From Nocardioides albertanoniae (GTDB lineage: Bacteria > Actinomycetota > Actinomycetes > Propionibacteriales > Nocardioidaceae), in assembly GCF_006716315.1 (NCBI RefSeq), contig NZ_VFOV01000001.1, positions 1,284,501 through 1,348,500 on the forward strand: DNA of 64,000 nucleotides. The letters are read 5' to 3'. The first letter of the stretch is position 1; every line of letters begins with the position of its first letter. This document shows, piece by piece, positions 35,066 to 43,877 of this stretch. The notes under the pieces are model-generated. The model did not search any database and was not told where the DNA came from. It saw nothing but the letters and a program-made list of their open reading frames with translations. The position numbers were made by a program, and so were the translations under genes.

Positions 35066-35407
35066 ATGACCGTGAACGAGCAGCCGCGGAGACAGCGTCA
35101 TCTGATGGACCCGGACAATCCCGTCCGACCCGTCAACGACAAGTCGCTGACCCGGGTGCAGCAGTGGGTCATGTCGGTGCTGGCCGTGTTCACGGTCGCC
35201 CACCTCGCGGTCGGGCTGGTCATCGGGGCCGTGGCCATCGACCCGGCCTACCAGAGCTCGCGGATCGGCCTGTGCGTGATCGCCGGCGCCTTCGGTGTGC
35301 TCGGCGTCGCCGGGGGGTTCCTCATCCACAAGCGCAGCCCGTTGACGCCGTGGCTGCTCCTCGGCCTCCTGCCCGCCGTGGTCGGCATCTGGATCATCGC
35401 GCGCTAG
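35066..35407 (+). CDS. Small two- or three-pass membrane protein, unknown function
   Basis: The 113-residue product has a charged, arginine-rich N-terminus of about 35 residues and three hydrophobic segments (about 37-57, 64-84 and 90-110). I recognise no family. It follows the hydrolase gene by 46 bp and ends before a large hairpin region. Codon bias and position support a real gene. Confidence 0.65.
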   Translation: MTVNEQPRRQRHLMDPDNPVRPVNDKSLTRVQQWVMSVLAVFTVAHLAVGLVIGAVAIDPAYQSSRIGLCVIAGAFGVLGVAGGFLIHKRSPLTPWLLLGLLPAVVGIWIIAR

Positions 35408-35424
35408 CCGCAGTCGAAAACCAC

Positions 35425-35489
35425 GTCGAGTCGGCTCGTTCTGACCGAAAACGACGTCGAGTCGGCTCGTCAGAACGAGCCGACTCGAC
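35425..35489. repeat. Direct repeat plus inverted repeat forming alternative hairpins
   Basis: GTCGAGTCGGCTCGT occurs at 35425-35439 and again at 35456-35470. Its complement ACGAGCCGACTCGAC follows at 35475-35489, giving a 15-bp stem with a 4-nt loop. The first copy pairs with the complement over 20 bp (35425-35444 with 35470-35489), so two competing structures are possible. It lies between convergent genes. Confidence 0.8.
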
Positions 35490-35500
35490 GGTTTGGATGC

Positions 35501-36319
35501 TCAGCCGGGCAGCGAGTCGCCCTGGACGGCCTGGATGTCCAGCTCGACCTTCAGCGTCGTGCCGATGGCGGCGATGCCGGCGGCGACGGCCTGGTTGTAG
35601 TTCATCGCGAAGTCCTCGCGCCGCAGCTGGGCGGTCGCGTGGAACGCGGCCCGGGTGCCGCCCCACGGGTCGGGGCCTGTGCCGAGGTAGGTCACGTCGA
35701 GATCGACCTCGCGGGTCTGCCCGTGCATCGAGAGCTCGCCGTGCACCGTCCAGCGGTCGGAGCCGGTCGGCGTGAGGCCCGTGGAGCGGTAGACGATCTC
35801 GGGGTGGTTCTCCACGTCGAGGAAGTCGGCGCTCTTGAGGTGACCGTCGCGCATCGAGTTGCCGGTGTCGATCGAGGCGGCCCGGATGATCGCCTCCACC
35901 CGCGACCTGGCGAGATCCTGCGGTGCGATCTCGACGACACCGGAGAAGTCGGTGAACCGGCCGCGGACGCTGGAGATGCCCAGATGCTGCGCGACGGCAC
36001 CGACGCTGGAGTGGACCGGATCGATCGTCCACGGCCCCGGGGTCGGCAGCGACGACTCACCCTGACGGGTCAGCGTGACGGTGCCGAGGTCGGCCTTGCC
36101 CGAGGCGGTGACGATCGCGGTGGACGCGGTGGGGGTCCATCCGATCGCGGTGACGATCGCGACGTACGCCCCGGCCTTGAGGACGGTGTCGTCGGTGACG
36201 ACACCGTCCTGGTCGGCCTCGGCACGCAGCACCTGACCGCCCGCCGTGTCGGTGAGGGTGATCACCGCGTGGGCGACGGCCCAGCCGTCGCGGGTGCGGA
36301 TCTGTGCGGTCAGAGCCAT
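35501..36319 (-). CDS. YceI-family protein with N-terminal carboxypeptidase-regulatory-like domain
   Basis: The 272-residue protein joins an N-terminal beta-sandwich (about residues 1-90, like the regulatory domain of carboxypeptidases) to a YceI lipocalin-like barrel (about 93-270; WTIDPVHSSVGAVAQHLG opens the domain). YceI proteins bind isoprenoid or fatty-acid-like ligands. No signal peptide is seen, so it is probably cytoplasmic. It follows the MFS exporter gene by 11 bp in the same operon, and the exporter's C-terminus carries the same regulatory-type fold three times. Confidence 0.85.
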   Translation of the reverse strand: MALTAQIRTRDGWAVAHAVITLTDTAGGQVLRAEADQDGVVTDDTVLKAGAYVAIVTAIGWTPTASTAIVTASGKADLGTVTLTRQGESSLPTPGPWTIDPVHSSVGAVAQHLGISSVRGRFTDFSGVVEIAPQDLARSRVEAIIRAASIDTGNSMRDGHLKSADFLDVENHPEIVYRSTGLTPTGSDRWTVHGELSMHGQTREVDLDVTYLGTGPDPWGGTRAAFHATAQLRREDFAMNYNQAVAAGIAAIGTTLKVELDIQAVQGDSLPG

Positions 36320-36330
36320 GCTGGTTCTCT

Positions 36331-38805
36331 CTACTCGTCGGGGTGGGTGAGCACGATCTCGTGGCCGTCGACACCGGCACCGCTGAGGGTCACGGTGCTC
36401 GTCGCAGGTGGGTAGCTGGTGGCCAGCACCGTGTAGTCGCCGCCGTCGAGATCGGCGAAGGCGTAGGCCCCGTCCTCGCCCGTCGTCGCGGTCGCGACCA
36501 CGTTGCCGGCCGCGTCGACCAGCGTGACCCGGGCGTCGGCGAGCGGACCGACCGACGCCTTGACCAGGCCGGTCAGGCGCGAGCCGGTGATCAGCTCCAC
36601 CTCGAGCCGGGTGACCCCGGTGGCGCCGATCTCGATCGGCACCGCGTGCGGACGGAAGCCCTCGGCGTTGACCGCGACCGTGGCCGGGCCGGGCACCAGC
36701 TCGTCGATGAAGAAGGTGCCGTCGGCGACGGTCGTGCCCGTGGAGAGCAGGTCGCCGCGTACGTCGGTGACGATCACCATCGCACCCGGCACCGGCGCAC
36801 CGCCGTCGCCGCCGCGCACGATGCCCTTGAGGCCCGTGGTGCCGCTGAGCAGGAGGTCGTACGCCACGGGGTCACCGCTCACGACGACCGTGGACGCCTG
36901 CGGCTGGAAGCCGTCGGCAGAGGCGATCAGCACGTAGGTGCCGGCGCCAGGGGCGTCGACCGAGTAGGCGCCGTCCGCGTGGGCGACCGAACGGCCCAGC
37001 TGACGCCCGGAGAGGGAGATCAGCGTGACCGCCGCGTGCGGGATGGGAGCGCTCGCGGCGCCGCGTACGAAGCCGTGCAGCGGGATCCCGTGGGAGATCG
37101 GCGCCGAGACCGCGGCGGGGTTCACGTCGTCAACAGTGTCCTCGTGGGAGTGCTGCTCGGGGACACCGACCAACGCCTCGGAGACCGCTGCCGGACTGTC
37201 GAGGTCAGACGCCTCGGCGGCGGCCTGCTCGAGACCGCCCTTGGTCTTTAGCGGGACCTCCTTGATGAACAGGATGAGGACCAGCGCGATGACGGCGATG
37301 CCCGAGGCGACCAAGAAGATGTCGGCGATCCCGTGTCCGAAGGCGCTCTCGAGCACGGTCCGCAGCGGTTCCGGGACCTTGTCCATGTCGGGGATCTCAC
37401 CCGTGGAGCCCTGGGCAGCCGAGGCGTACTTCGGACCGAGGTCGGCCAGGCCGTCCTCGACGTAGTCGCTGACCCGGTGGGACATCAGCGCGCCGAGCAC
37501 GGAGACGCCCATCGCGCCGCCGAGGCTGCGGAAGAAGGTGACCATCGAGCTGGCCGCGCCGAGATCGGCCGGCGCGACCTGGTTCTGGGTGGAGAGCACC
37601 AGGTTCTGCATCGTCATGCCGACGCCGAGACCCAGGAGGGCCATGAAGATGGCGACATGCCAGTACTCGGTGTCGTAGCGGATCGTGCCGAGCAGACCCA
37701 GGCCGCCGACGATGAAGACGCCGCCGGCGACCAGCCACGCCTTCCACTTCCCGGTGCGGGTGATGACCTGGCCGGAGATGGTCGAGGACAGGAACAGCCC
37801 GGCGATCATCGGGATCGTCATCACGCCGGCCATCGTCGGCGACTTGTCGCGGGCGAGCTGGAAGTACTGGCTGAAGAAGATCGTGCCGGAGAACATCGCC
37901 ACGCCGACGAAGAGCGAGGCGAGGGAGGAGAGGGTGATGGTGCGGTTGGCGAAGAGCCGCAGCGGGATGATCGGCTCCTTGGCCTTCGACTCGATCAGCA
38001 CGAAGATCAGCAGCAGCGCGACGGAACCGCCGACCATGGCCGCGGTCTCCCAGGAGGCCCAGTCGTACTTGTCGCCGGCGAAGGTGACCCAGACCAGCAG
38101 CAGGCTCACGCCGGCCGCCATGAAGAACGCGCCGGCCCAGTCGACCTTGACGCCCTCGCGCTTGACGAGGGGGAGGTGCAGGGTCTTCTGCAGCACGATG
38201 AAGGCGATGATCGCGAACGGGATGCCGACGTAGAAGCACCAGCGCCAGCCGAGCGAGTCGGCGTCGGTGATGACACCGCCGAGCAGCGGCCCGCCGACGG
38301 TCGCGACCGCGAAGACGGCGCCGAGGTAGCCCGAGTAGCGGCCACGCTCACGCGGGGAGATCATCGCCGCCATGATGACCTGGGCCAGAGCGGTCAGACC
38401 GCCCATGCCGATGCCCTGGACGGCCCGGGCGGCGATGAGCTGCTCCGGGTTCTGAGCCAGGCCGGCGACGGCGGATGCGCCCACGAAGATCACCAGCGCG
38501 ACCTGCATGAGCAGCTTCTTGCTGAACAGGTCGGCCATCTTGCCCCACAGCGGGGTGGTGGCCGTCATGGTGAGCAGGGTGGAAGTGATCACCCAGGTGT
38601 AGGCCGACTGCCCGCCGCCGATGTCGGCGATGATCTCAGGCAGTGCGTTGGAGACGATCGTCGAGGAGATCATCGCCACGAACATGCCGAGCAGGAGGCC
38701 CGAGAGTGCCTCCATGATCTCTCGGTGAGACATGTGGAAGCCGTCGTCTGACGAGCCTCCAGGGGGACTGGGGTGAGTCCGCTCGGCTGTCGTCGTGGTT
38801 GCCAT
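36331..38805 (-). CDS. DHA2-family drug exporter (EmrB/QacA type) with three C-terminal beta-sandwich repeats
   Basis: The first ~530 residues form a 14-helix MFS exporter of the EmrB/QacA group, with TLLTMTATTPLWGKMADLFS (motif A region) and GIGMGGLTALAQVI. The next ~290 residues contain three carboxypeptidase-regulatory-like beta-sandwich units (about 580-660, 665-740 and 745-824), giving 824 residues against ~500 for the usual family. The gene lies 12 bp behind the MarR regulator and ahead of YceI. It probably exports lipophilic drugs or aromatic compounds. The role of the beta-sandwich tail is unknown. Confidence 0.87.
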   Translation of the reverse strand: MATTTTAERTHPSPPGGSSDDGFHMSHREIMEALSGLLLGMFVAMISSTIVSNALPEIIADIGGGQSAYTWVITSTLLTMTATTPLWGKMADLFSKKLLMQVALVIFVGASAVAGLAQNPEQLIAARAVQGIGMGGLTALAQVIMAAMISPRERGRYSGYLGAVFAVATVGGPLLGGVITDADSLGWRWCFYVGIPFAIIAFIVLQKTLHLPLVKREGVKVDWAGAFFMAAGVSLLLVWVTFAGDKYDWASWETAAMVGGSVALLLIFVLIESKAKEPIIPLRLFANRTITLSSLASLFVGVAMFSGTIFFSQYFQLARDKSPTMAGVMTIPMIAGLFLSSTISGQVITRTGKWKAWLVAGGVFIVGGLGLLGTIRYDTEYWHVAIFMALLGLGVGMTMQNLVLSTQNQVAPADLGAASSMVTFFRSLGGAMGVSVLGALMSHRVSDYVEDGLADLGPKYASAAQGSTGEIPDMDKVPEPLRTVLESAFGHGIADIFLVASGIAVIALVLILFIKEVPLKTKGGLEQAAAEASDLDSPAAVSEALVGVPEQHSHEDTVDDVNPAAVSAPISHGIPLHGFVRGAASAPIPHAAVTLISLSGRQLGRSVAHADGAYSVDAPGAGTYVLIASADGFQPQASTVVVSGDPVAYDLLLSGTTGLKGIVRGGDGGAPVPGAMVIVTDVRGDLLSTGTTVADGTFFIDELVPGPATVAVNAEGFRPHAVPIEIGATGVTRLEVELITGSRLTGLVKASVGPLADARVTLVDAAGNVVATATTGEDGAYAFADLDGGDYTVLATSYPPATSTVTLSGAGVDGHEIVLTHPDE

Positions 38806-38817
38806 GGACTTCCTTTC

Positions 38818-39306
38818 CTAGCTGCCGGTGGTGCTGGTGCGAATGTGGTCTGTGGGGGTGGGGTCCTGGGTCGCGGCCCGGCAGCTGCCGAGGCTGTCGC
38901 GAAGGTTGGTGAGCAGACGGATCAGCTCGTGTACGTCGCCGTCCTCCCACCCGCTGAGCCGGTCGGCGATCAGCTCCTCGATCTGCCGTGAGGCGACGTC
39001 GAGCAGGTCGCGGCCGGCGTCGGTCAGGCACAGGATGCGGGAGCGTCCGTCGGTCGGGTTGGGGGAGCGTTCGATCCAGCCGCGCTCGGCGACGTAGGCG
39101 ACGTGCCGGCTGGTCACGGAGATGTCGACCGCGAGCAGCTCGGTGAGCTCGCTCATGGTCATGTCGCCGTGCTGTCGCAGCATGGTCAGCACGCCGGCCG
39201 GCCCAGCGGAGAGCTCGGCCGGAAGGTGGCGCACGAGACCCTTGCGCACGGCCCCGACCTCGCTGAGCTGAAACATCAGCTCCTGGTACGTCGCGTGTCC
39301 GGCCAT
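38818..39306 (-). CDS. MarR-family repressor of the exporter operon
   Basis: The 162-residue MarR protein has a winged helix (MTMSELTELLAVDISVTSRHV, then wing SPNPTDGRSRILCLT). I chose the ATG at 39306 because GGAGGGG lies 4 nt upstream; an earlier in-frame start would overlap the operator. It is the first gene of the MarR-exporter-YceI operon and should repress it. The palindrome at 39321-39337 is the likely binding site. Confidence 0.88.
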   Translation of the reverse strand: MAGHATYQELMFQLSEVGAVRKGLVRHLPAELSAGPAGVLTMLRQHGDMTMSELTELLAVDISVTSRHVAYVAERGWIERSPNPTDGRSRILCLTDAGRDLLDVASRQIEELIADRLSGWEDGDVHELIRLLTNLRDSLGSCRAATQDPTPTDHIRTSTTGS

Positions 39307-39320
39307 CGCCCCTCCAAGTT

Positions 39321-39337
39321 GGTTGACTTTTACAACC
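39321..39337. promoter_or_regulatory. Candidate MarR operator (GGTTG-ACTTTTA-CAACC)
   Basis: A 17-nt inverted repeat with 5-bp arms and an AT-rich centre lies 15 bp before the MarR start, in an AT-rich promoter region. Confidence 0.6.
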
Positions 39338-39447
39338 TTATTGAGGATAGGGGGCCGATGCAAATTGCCGAGCGGGTCCGGGGGAGGGAGTCTCCGTTTC
39401 GGTTGGCGGAGGCCTCGGTGGGCGGCCTCGGTCGACGTTGTCGCGGG

Positions 39448-40029
39448 CTATCGCGTGAACGGCAGCGCGTGCGCGGCGAAGGTCAGTGCGTCGATCTCTC
39501 GGGTGAGGGTGGACTCCGTGAGCGGCAGGGCTCGCCAGAGGGCGAGGCCGTTGACGACGCTGAGGAGGAAGTGCGCCCTGGCCCTGTTGTCGCCCTCCTC
39601 GAGCGCGCCCTGCTCGACGAGTATCGAGAGCCATGTCTCGATGCGACGGGTGGCCTGGACGTCGAAGGTGGCGTACGTGGTGCGGACGTCGTCAGGCGCG
39701 TCGGGGCTGATGTAGTTCCGGAAGATCTCGTCCCATCGGGTCCGAGCCTCGTCTCCTGTGCCGATGGCGGCGACGAGTCTGCCCAGGTTGTCGACGAGGC
39801 GTTGCCGCGCGGGCAGTGCCGTGTCGTGGATGCGGTCGTCGGGCATCGCCGACTCGTACATCGACGCGAGGACGGCGTCGAGCAGGACGCGCTGCGTCGG
39901 GAAGTGGTGTCGCAGCGTCCCCATCCCGACGCCTGCTCGTGCGGCGACCGCGCGCACCGTCAGGCGCTGCCCACCGTCTTCTCCCATGATCGATGCGGCC
40001 GCGTCCAAGATCTTGTCCCGCGTGCTCAT
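39448..40029 (-). CDS. TetR-family regulator
   Basis: This 193-residue TetR protein has its helix-turn-helix at about residues 24-46 (LTVRAVAARAGVGMGTLRHHF). The start at ATG 40029 is preferred over an upstream frame start that would run into the operator. It is divergent from a small exporter gene. Two 15-nt palindromes stand between them (40074-40113), so it most likely represses both its own gene and the exporter. Confidence 0.88.
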   Translation of the reverse strand: MSTRDKILDAAASIMGEDGGQRLTVRAVAARAGVGMGTLRHHFPTQRVLLDAVLASMYESAMPDDRIHDTALPARQRLVDNLGRLVAAIGTGDEARTRWDEIFRNYISPDAPDDVRTTYATFDVQATRRIETWLSILVEQGALEEGDNRARAHFLLSVVNGLALWRALPLTESTLTREIDALTFAAHALPFTR

Positions 40030-40073
40030 GATCCCTCTCTGTCCCTGGCGTGTCTCCGAAGTAGCACTCACGC

Positions 40074-40113
40074 TAGCACGCTGTGCTACCGTCTGGATTA
40101 GCACAGCGTGCTA
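40074..40113. promoter_or_regulatory. Twin TetR operators (TAGCAC-N3-GTGCTA, two copies)
   Basis: TAGCACGCTGTGCTA at 40074-40088 and TAGCACAGCGTGCTA at 40099-40113 are each palindromic and are complements of each other, with 25 bp between starts. A third half-site GTAGCACT lies at 40061. Confidence 0.8.
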
Positions 40114-40169
40114 GTCGTTCCATTCGCAGACGCCGAGTGGCCCTACCCACCACAGAAAGAGAGTCCATC

Positions 40170-40637
40170 GTGATTGAGACCCTCCAGGACTTCGCCCAGT
40201 CGTTCCCCGGCTGGCTCCAATGGTTCGCCGTCTTCCTGGTCGCCGCCATCCCGTTCGTCGAGTCGTACGCCGGCACCCTCATCGGTGTCGCCATCGGGCT
40301 GCACCCTGCTGTCGCGGTCAGTGCCGCGATCGCCGGGAACGCCGCGGCTGTCGTGCTTGTCGTCGTCGTGTCCAGCCGGATCCGGCAGCGCCTCCGGGCG
40401 GCGCCGAAGGCAGAGACGAGCTCTCCCGGGCGCAAACGCGTCGGCCGCTTGTTCCAGCGATTCGGGATCCCGGGGGTCTCCTTCGTCGGTCACCCGACAC
40501 AGATCTCGTCCGCGGCGATGGTCGGTCTCGGCGCGAACCCCACCAAGGTCCTCGTCTGGGAGCTGACGTCGATCGTGGTCTGGGGAGTCGCCGTCGCTGT
40601 CCTCGGCGGTCTCGGCATCCACGCGCTCGGGCACTGA
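40170..40637 (+). CDS. Small multidrug-export-type membrane protein
   Basis: This 155-residue protein starts at GTG 40170 and has about four membrane segments, with the motif AIPFVESYAGTLIGV at the start and FGIPGVSFVGHPTQISSAAM in the middle. That is the pattern of the 'small multi-drug export' (DedA-like) family. It is divergent from the TetR gene and is the likely target of that repressor. The exported compound is unknown. Confidence 0.78.
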   Translation: MIETLQDFAQSFPGWLQWFAVFLVAAIPFVESYAGTLIGVAIGLHPAVAVSAAIAGNAAAVVLVVVVSSRIRQRLRAAPKAETSSPGRKRVGRLFQRFGIPGVSFVGHPTQISSAAMVGLGANPTKVLVWELTSIVVWGVAVAVLGGLGIHALGH

Positions 40638-40664
40638 AGACCTCTCTCCACGAAGGAACACATC

Positions 40665-42224
40665 ATGTTGCGAAAGCACACAGTCCGAACCATCGTTGCC
40701 GTTGCACTCGCGCCGGCCGCACTCTTGCTGGCCTCCTGCGGGTCGGCACCCGCGAGCGAGACTCCGGCGAAGGCTGATCTGAGCAGCTTCTACGACCAAG
40801 AGCTGCAGTTTGAATCCTGCACGGACTATGCCGTCACCGAGCTGCAGGAGCAGGCGTTCAAGAACATCCCTAGCGCCGAATGTGCGCGCTTGACGGTGCC
40901 CGTCGACTACGACCATCCAAGCGAGGGCACCACGAAGCTGGCCGTGACGCGCATGGCTGCACGTGGAGACGCGAAAGGGTCGGTGGTCGTCAACTCCGGG
41001 GGTCCTGGCGGCTCCGGACAGCTGCAGGCGCTCAACGCCTTCGTCGGTTTGAAGGACACCCCCATCACCGAGCAGTACGACATCGTCGGAATCGACCCCC
41101 GTGGCGTGTCTGCGTCGTCGCCGGCCATCGATTGCATCTCCGACAAGCAGAGCGACAAGACCGGTTTCGTGTTCCCCGCCGGCGTCCTCCAGGGTTCGTG
41201 GACAGCCGAGGACACCGAGAAGGCCGCCAGCGAGTGCGTCAAGCGCTCGGGGGGCGAGAAGTTCGTCGCTGAGGTCGGCACCCCCAATGTGGCGCGTGAC
41301 ATGGACGTACTGCGGGAGGTTCTCGGCGACGAGAAGCTGACCTACATCGGCCAGAGCTACGGAACGCGTCTCGGTGCGATATACGCCGAGATGTTCCCCT
41401 CGAAGGTGCGCGCCCTCGTCCTCGACGGCGCTCAGGACCCCTCCCTGCAGAGCGCGGAACGGAAGATCACGCAGTACGCCGGGTTCCAGCGCTCCTTCGA
41501 CCTGATGGCCGACGCCTGCACGAAGCAGCCGGACTGTGTCCTCGGGCAGGATCGCGAACGTGCGCTGGAGCGGTTCCACGACATCGTCCGTCCGCTCATC
41601 GACAAGCCGGTGACGACCAGCAGCGGCCGTCCCGTGAACTACAACACCGCGATCGGGGCAGTCATCGGCGGGCTCTACCAGTCCACGACCTGGCCGACCG
41701 TGCAAGCCGGTATCGAAGAGCTGACCCACGGCAAGGGCGACGCCCTCCTCGCGCTCAGCGACGGATTCGCGGAACGCGGATCGCAGGGTGTCTGGTCCAA
41801 CTACCTGGAGGCGAACGTGGTCATCAACTGCATGGACGAGCAGCGCCGCACACCCGAGGAGGAAGAGCAGCTGCGCGCGAAGATCTGGGCGAAAGCGCCG
41901 TTCCTGGACCCGGGGGAGAGCGTCAAGGGTGCCCGCGACGGCTGTGAGGCCATGCCGGGAAAGACCGAGATCACCTACCCGTACGCACAGAACATCAACG
42001 GCCTGCCTGAGACCCTCACGATCTCCATCACCGGCGACCCCACCACTCCCTACCAGGGCGGAGTCACCCTCGCCGACACTCTCGGCGGCGCCCTGCTCAC
42101 CGTCGAGGGCGAGCAGCACACCGTCGCGATGGCCGGTCAGAGCCCGTGTGTCAATGACGTTGTCAGCGACTACGTCGTTGATCTCGAGGTCCCTGACAAG
42201 GGCGCCACCTGCAGCCTCAAGTGA
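40665..42224 (+). CDS. Secreted lipoprotein alpha/beta hydrolase (tripeptidyl-aminopeptidase-like)
   Basis: The 519-residue product has a lipoprotein signal with lipobox LLASC (Cys25 anchored). The catalytic triad is Ser in GQSYGTRLG, Asp in ITGDPTTPYQGG and His in GEQHTVAM. The oxyanion stretch NSGGPGGSG is typical of the SlpD/SlpE and TAP peptidase group of actinomycetes, which trim short peptides from the N-terminus outside the cell. It follows the small exporter by 27 bp, so it may share the TetR control. Some relatives hydrolyse esters or amide antibiotics. Confidence 0.87.
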   Translation: MLRKHTVRTIVAVALAPAALLLASCGSAPASETPAKADLSSFYDQELQFESCTDYAVTELQEQAFKNIPSAECARLTVPVDYDHPSEGTTKLAVTRMAARGDAKGSVVVNSGGPGGSGQLQALNAFVGLKDTPITEQYDIVGIDPRGVSASSPAIDCISDKQSDKTGFVFPAGVLQGSWTAEDTEKAASECVKRSGGEKFVAEVGTPNVARDMDVLREVLGDEKLTYIGQSYGTRLGAIYAEMFPSKVRALVLDGAQDPSLQSAERKITQYAGFQRSFDLMADACTKQPDCVLGQDRERALERFHDIVRPLIDKPVTTSSGRPVNYNTAIGAVIGGLYQSTTWPTVQAGIEELTHGKGDALLALSDGFAERGSQGVWSNYLEANVVINCMDEQRRTPEEEEQLRAKIWAKAPFLDPGESVKGARDGCEAMPGKTEITYPYAQNINGLPETLTISITGDPTTPYQGGVTLADTLGGALLTVEGEQHTVAMAGQSPCVNDVVSDYVVDLEVPDKGATCSLK

Positions 42225-42279
42225 CCCCACGGGGCCGCCATCTCGCCGTGTTCGGCTCGATAGGCCCTAGGCGCTGGGC

Positions 42280-42308
42280 GCCCGGCCAGGACGTGGTCCT
42301 GGCCGGGC
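42280..42308. terminator. Bidirectional terminator between peptidase and gnd
   Basis: A perfect 13-bp stem (GCCCGGCCAGGAC with GTCCTGGCCGGGC) closes a GTG loop between convergent genes. Confidence 0.8.
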
Positions 42309-42312
42309 ATGC

Positions 42313-43794
42313 TCAGTGCGTCGAGGGTGTCGTCGAGATCTCCGAGCGGTCACCGGACCACAGCGTGTGGAAGGCGCCGTCCTTGTCGACGCGCTTGTAG
42401 GTGTGGGCGCCGAAGAAGTCCCGCTGGCCCTGGATGAGCGCGGCGGGCAGGCGGTCGGCGGCGAGCGAGTCGAAGTAGGAGAGCGCCGAGGAGAACCCGG
42501 GGGCGGGCACGCCGGCCGCGGCCGCGATCCCCACGACCCGCCGCCACGTCTCCTCGCCCGAGGCGACCGCGTCGGCGAAGTAGGGGTCGACCAGCAGGGT
42601 CTCGAGGTCGGGCTCGGCGGCGTACGCATCGACGATCCGGTTGAGGAAGCGAGCCCGGATGATGCAGCCGGCCCGCCAGATCTTGGCGAGCGCGCCGAGG
42701 TCGATGTCCCAGCCGTACTCCTTCGCGCCGGCCACGATCAGGTCGAACCCCTGCGCGTAGGCGACCACCTTCGAGGCGTAGAGGGCGGCCCGTACGTCGT
42801 CGACGAACGTGTCGGGCACCTGCGGCGTCGCGGGGTGTGCCCGCGTGGAGCCCTGCACGGAGGCGCGCATCGCGGCGCGCTGGGCGGTCTTGGAGGAGAC
42901 CGCGCGGGCGAAGACCGCCTCGCCGATGCCCGAGACCGGGATGCCGAGGCCGAGCGCGTTCTGGACCGTCCAGACGCCGGTGCCCTTCGAGCCGGCCTCG
43001 TCGAGGATGACGTCCACGAGCGGCTGGCCGGTCTCGGCGTCCTTCTGGGCGAGCACCTCCGCGGAGATCTCGATCAGGTAGGACTCCAGGTCGCCGGTGT
43101 TCCAGTCCTTGAAGACGTCGACGAGCTGCTCCACCGAGAGCCCGCCCACCCGCCGGAGGAGGTCGTAGGCCTCTGCGATCAGCTGCATGTCGGCGTACTC
43201 GATGCCGTTGTGGACCATCTTCACGAAGTGGCCGGCGCCGTCGGTGCCGACATGGGTCACGCACGGCTCGCCCTCGGCCACTGCGGCGATGCTCTTCAGG
43301 ATCGGGCCGAGCGTCGTCCAGGCCTCGGGCGAGCCGCCGGGCATGATCGAGGGCCCGTTGAGCGCACCCTCCTCGCCGCCGGAGATGCCGGTGCCGACGA
43401 AGTTGAGGCCACGCTCACGCAGCTCGCGCTCGCGGCGGATCGTGTCGTTGAAGTTGGCGTTGCCGCCGTCGACGATGATGTCGCCCGGCTCGAACCGCTC
43501 GGCCAGCTGCTCGATCACCGCGTCGGTGCCCTTGCCGGCCTGCACCATGATGATCGCCGTACGCGGCGTGGCCAGCGTCGCCACGAAGTCGTCGATCGTC
43601 TCGGAGGCGATGAACCCGGCCTCGGGATGCTCGGTGACGAGCTCCTCGGTGCGGGCGTAGGTGCGGTTGTAGACCGCCACCGTGTTGCCCTCGCGCGAGG
43701 CGAGGTTGCGGGCCAGGTTGGACCCCATGACGGCCAGCCCCACCACGCCGATGTTCGCTCGGTCGTCCGCTGAGCCGGTCTCGGTGTTCGACAT
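42313..43794 (-). CDS. gnd: 6-phosphogluconate dehydrogenase, decarboxylating (NADP)
   Basis: The 493-residue enzyme has the dinucleotide motif GVVGLAVMGSNLARNLA at the N-terminus, the active-site stretch GAGHFVKMVHNGIEY with its catalytic Lys, and the long C-terminal form ending FFGAHTYKRVDKDG, typical of the dimeric class. It oxidises 6-phosphogluconate to ribulose-5-phosphate plus CO2 in the pentose-phosphate pathway. The start is ATG 43794, with GAGGAGC about 8 nt upstream. It stands alone, ending at the shared terminator. Confidence 0.95.
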   Translation of the reverse strand: MSNTETGSADDRANIGVVGLAVMGSNLARNLASREGNTVAVYNRTYARTEELVTEHPEAGFIASETIDDFVATLATPRTAIIMVQAGKGTDAVIEQLAERFEPGDIIVDGGNANFNDTIRRERELRERGLNFVGTGISGGEEGALNGPSIMPGGSPEAWTTLGPILKSIAAVAEGEPCVTHVGTDGAGHFVKMVHNGIEYADMQLIAEAYDLLRRVGGLSVEQLVDVFKDWNTGDLESYLIEISAEVLAQKDAETGQPLVDVILDEAGSKGTGVWTVQNALGLGIPVSGIGEAVFARAVSSKTAQRAAMRASVQGSTRAHPATPQVPDTFVDDVRAALYASKVVAYAQGFDLIVAGAKEYGWDIDLGALAKIWRAGCIIRARFLNRIVDAYAAEPDLETLLVDPYFADAVASGEETWRRVVGIAAAAGVPAPGFSSALSYFDSLAADRLPAALIQGQRDFFGAHTYKRVDKDGAFHTLWSGDRSEISTTPSTH

Positions 43795-43877
43795 CGCTGC
43801 TCCTCGTTGCTGCTCCGGGTTGGATGAAGGTGGTCCCATTCAACGTGAAGCAGCCAAGAAAGGAGAGCGAAACCTGG

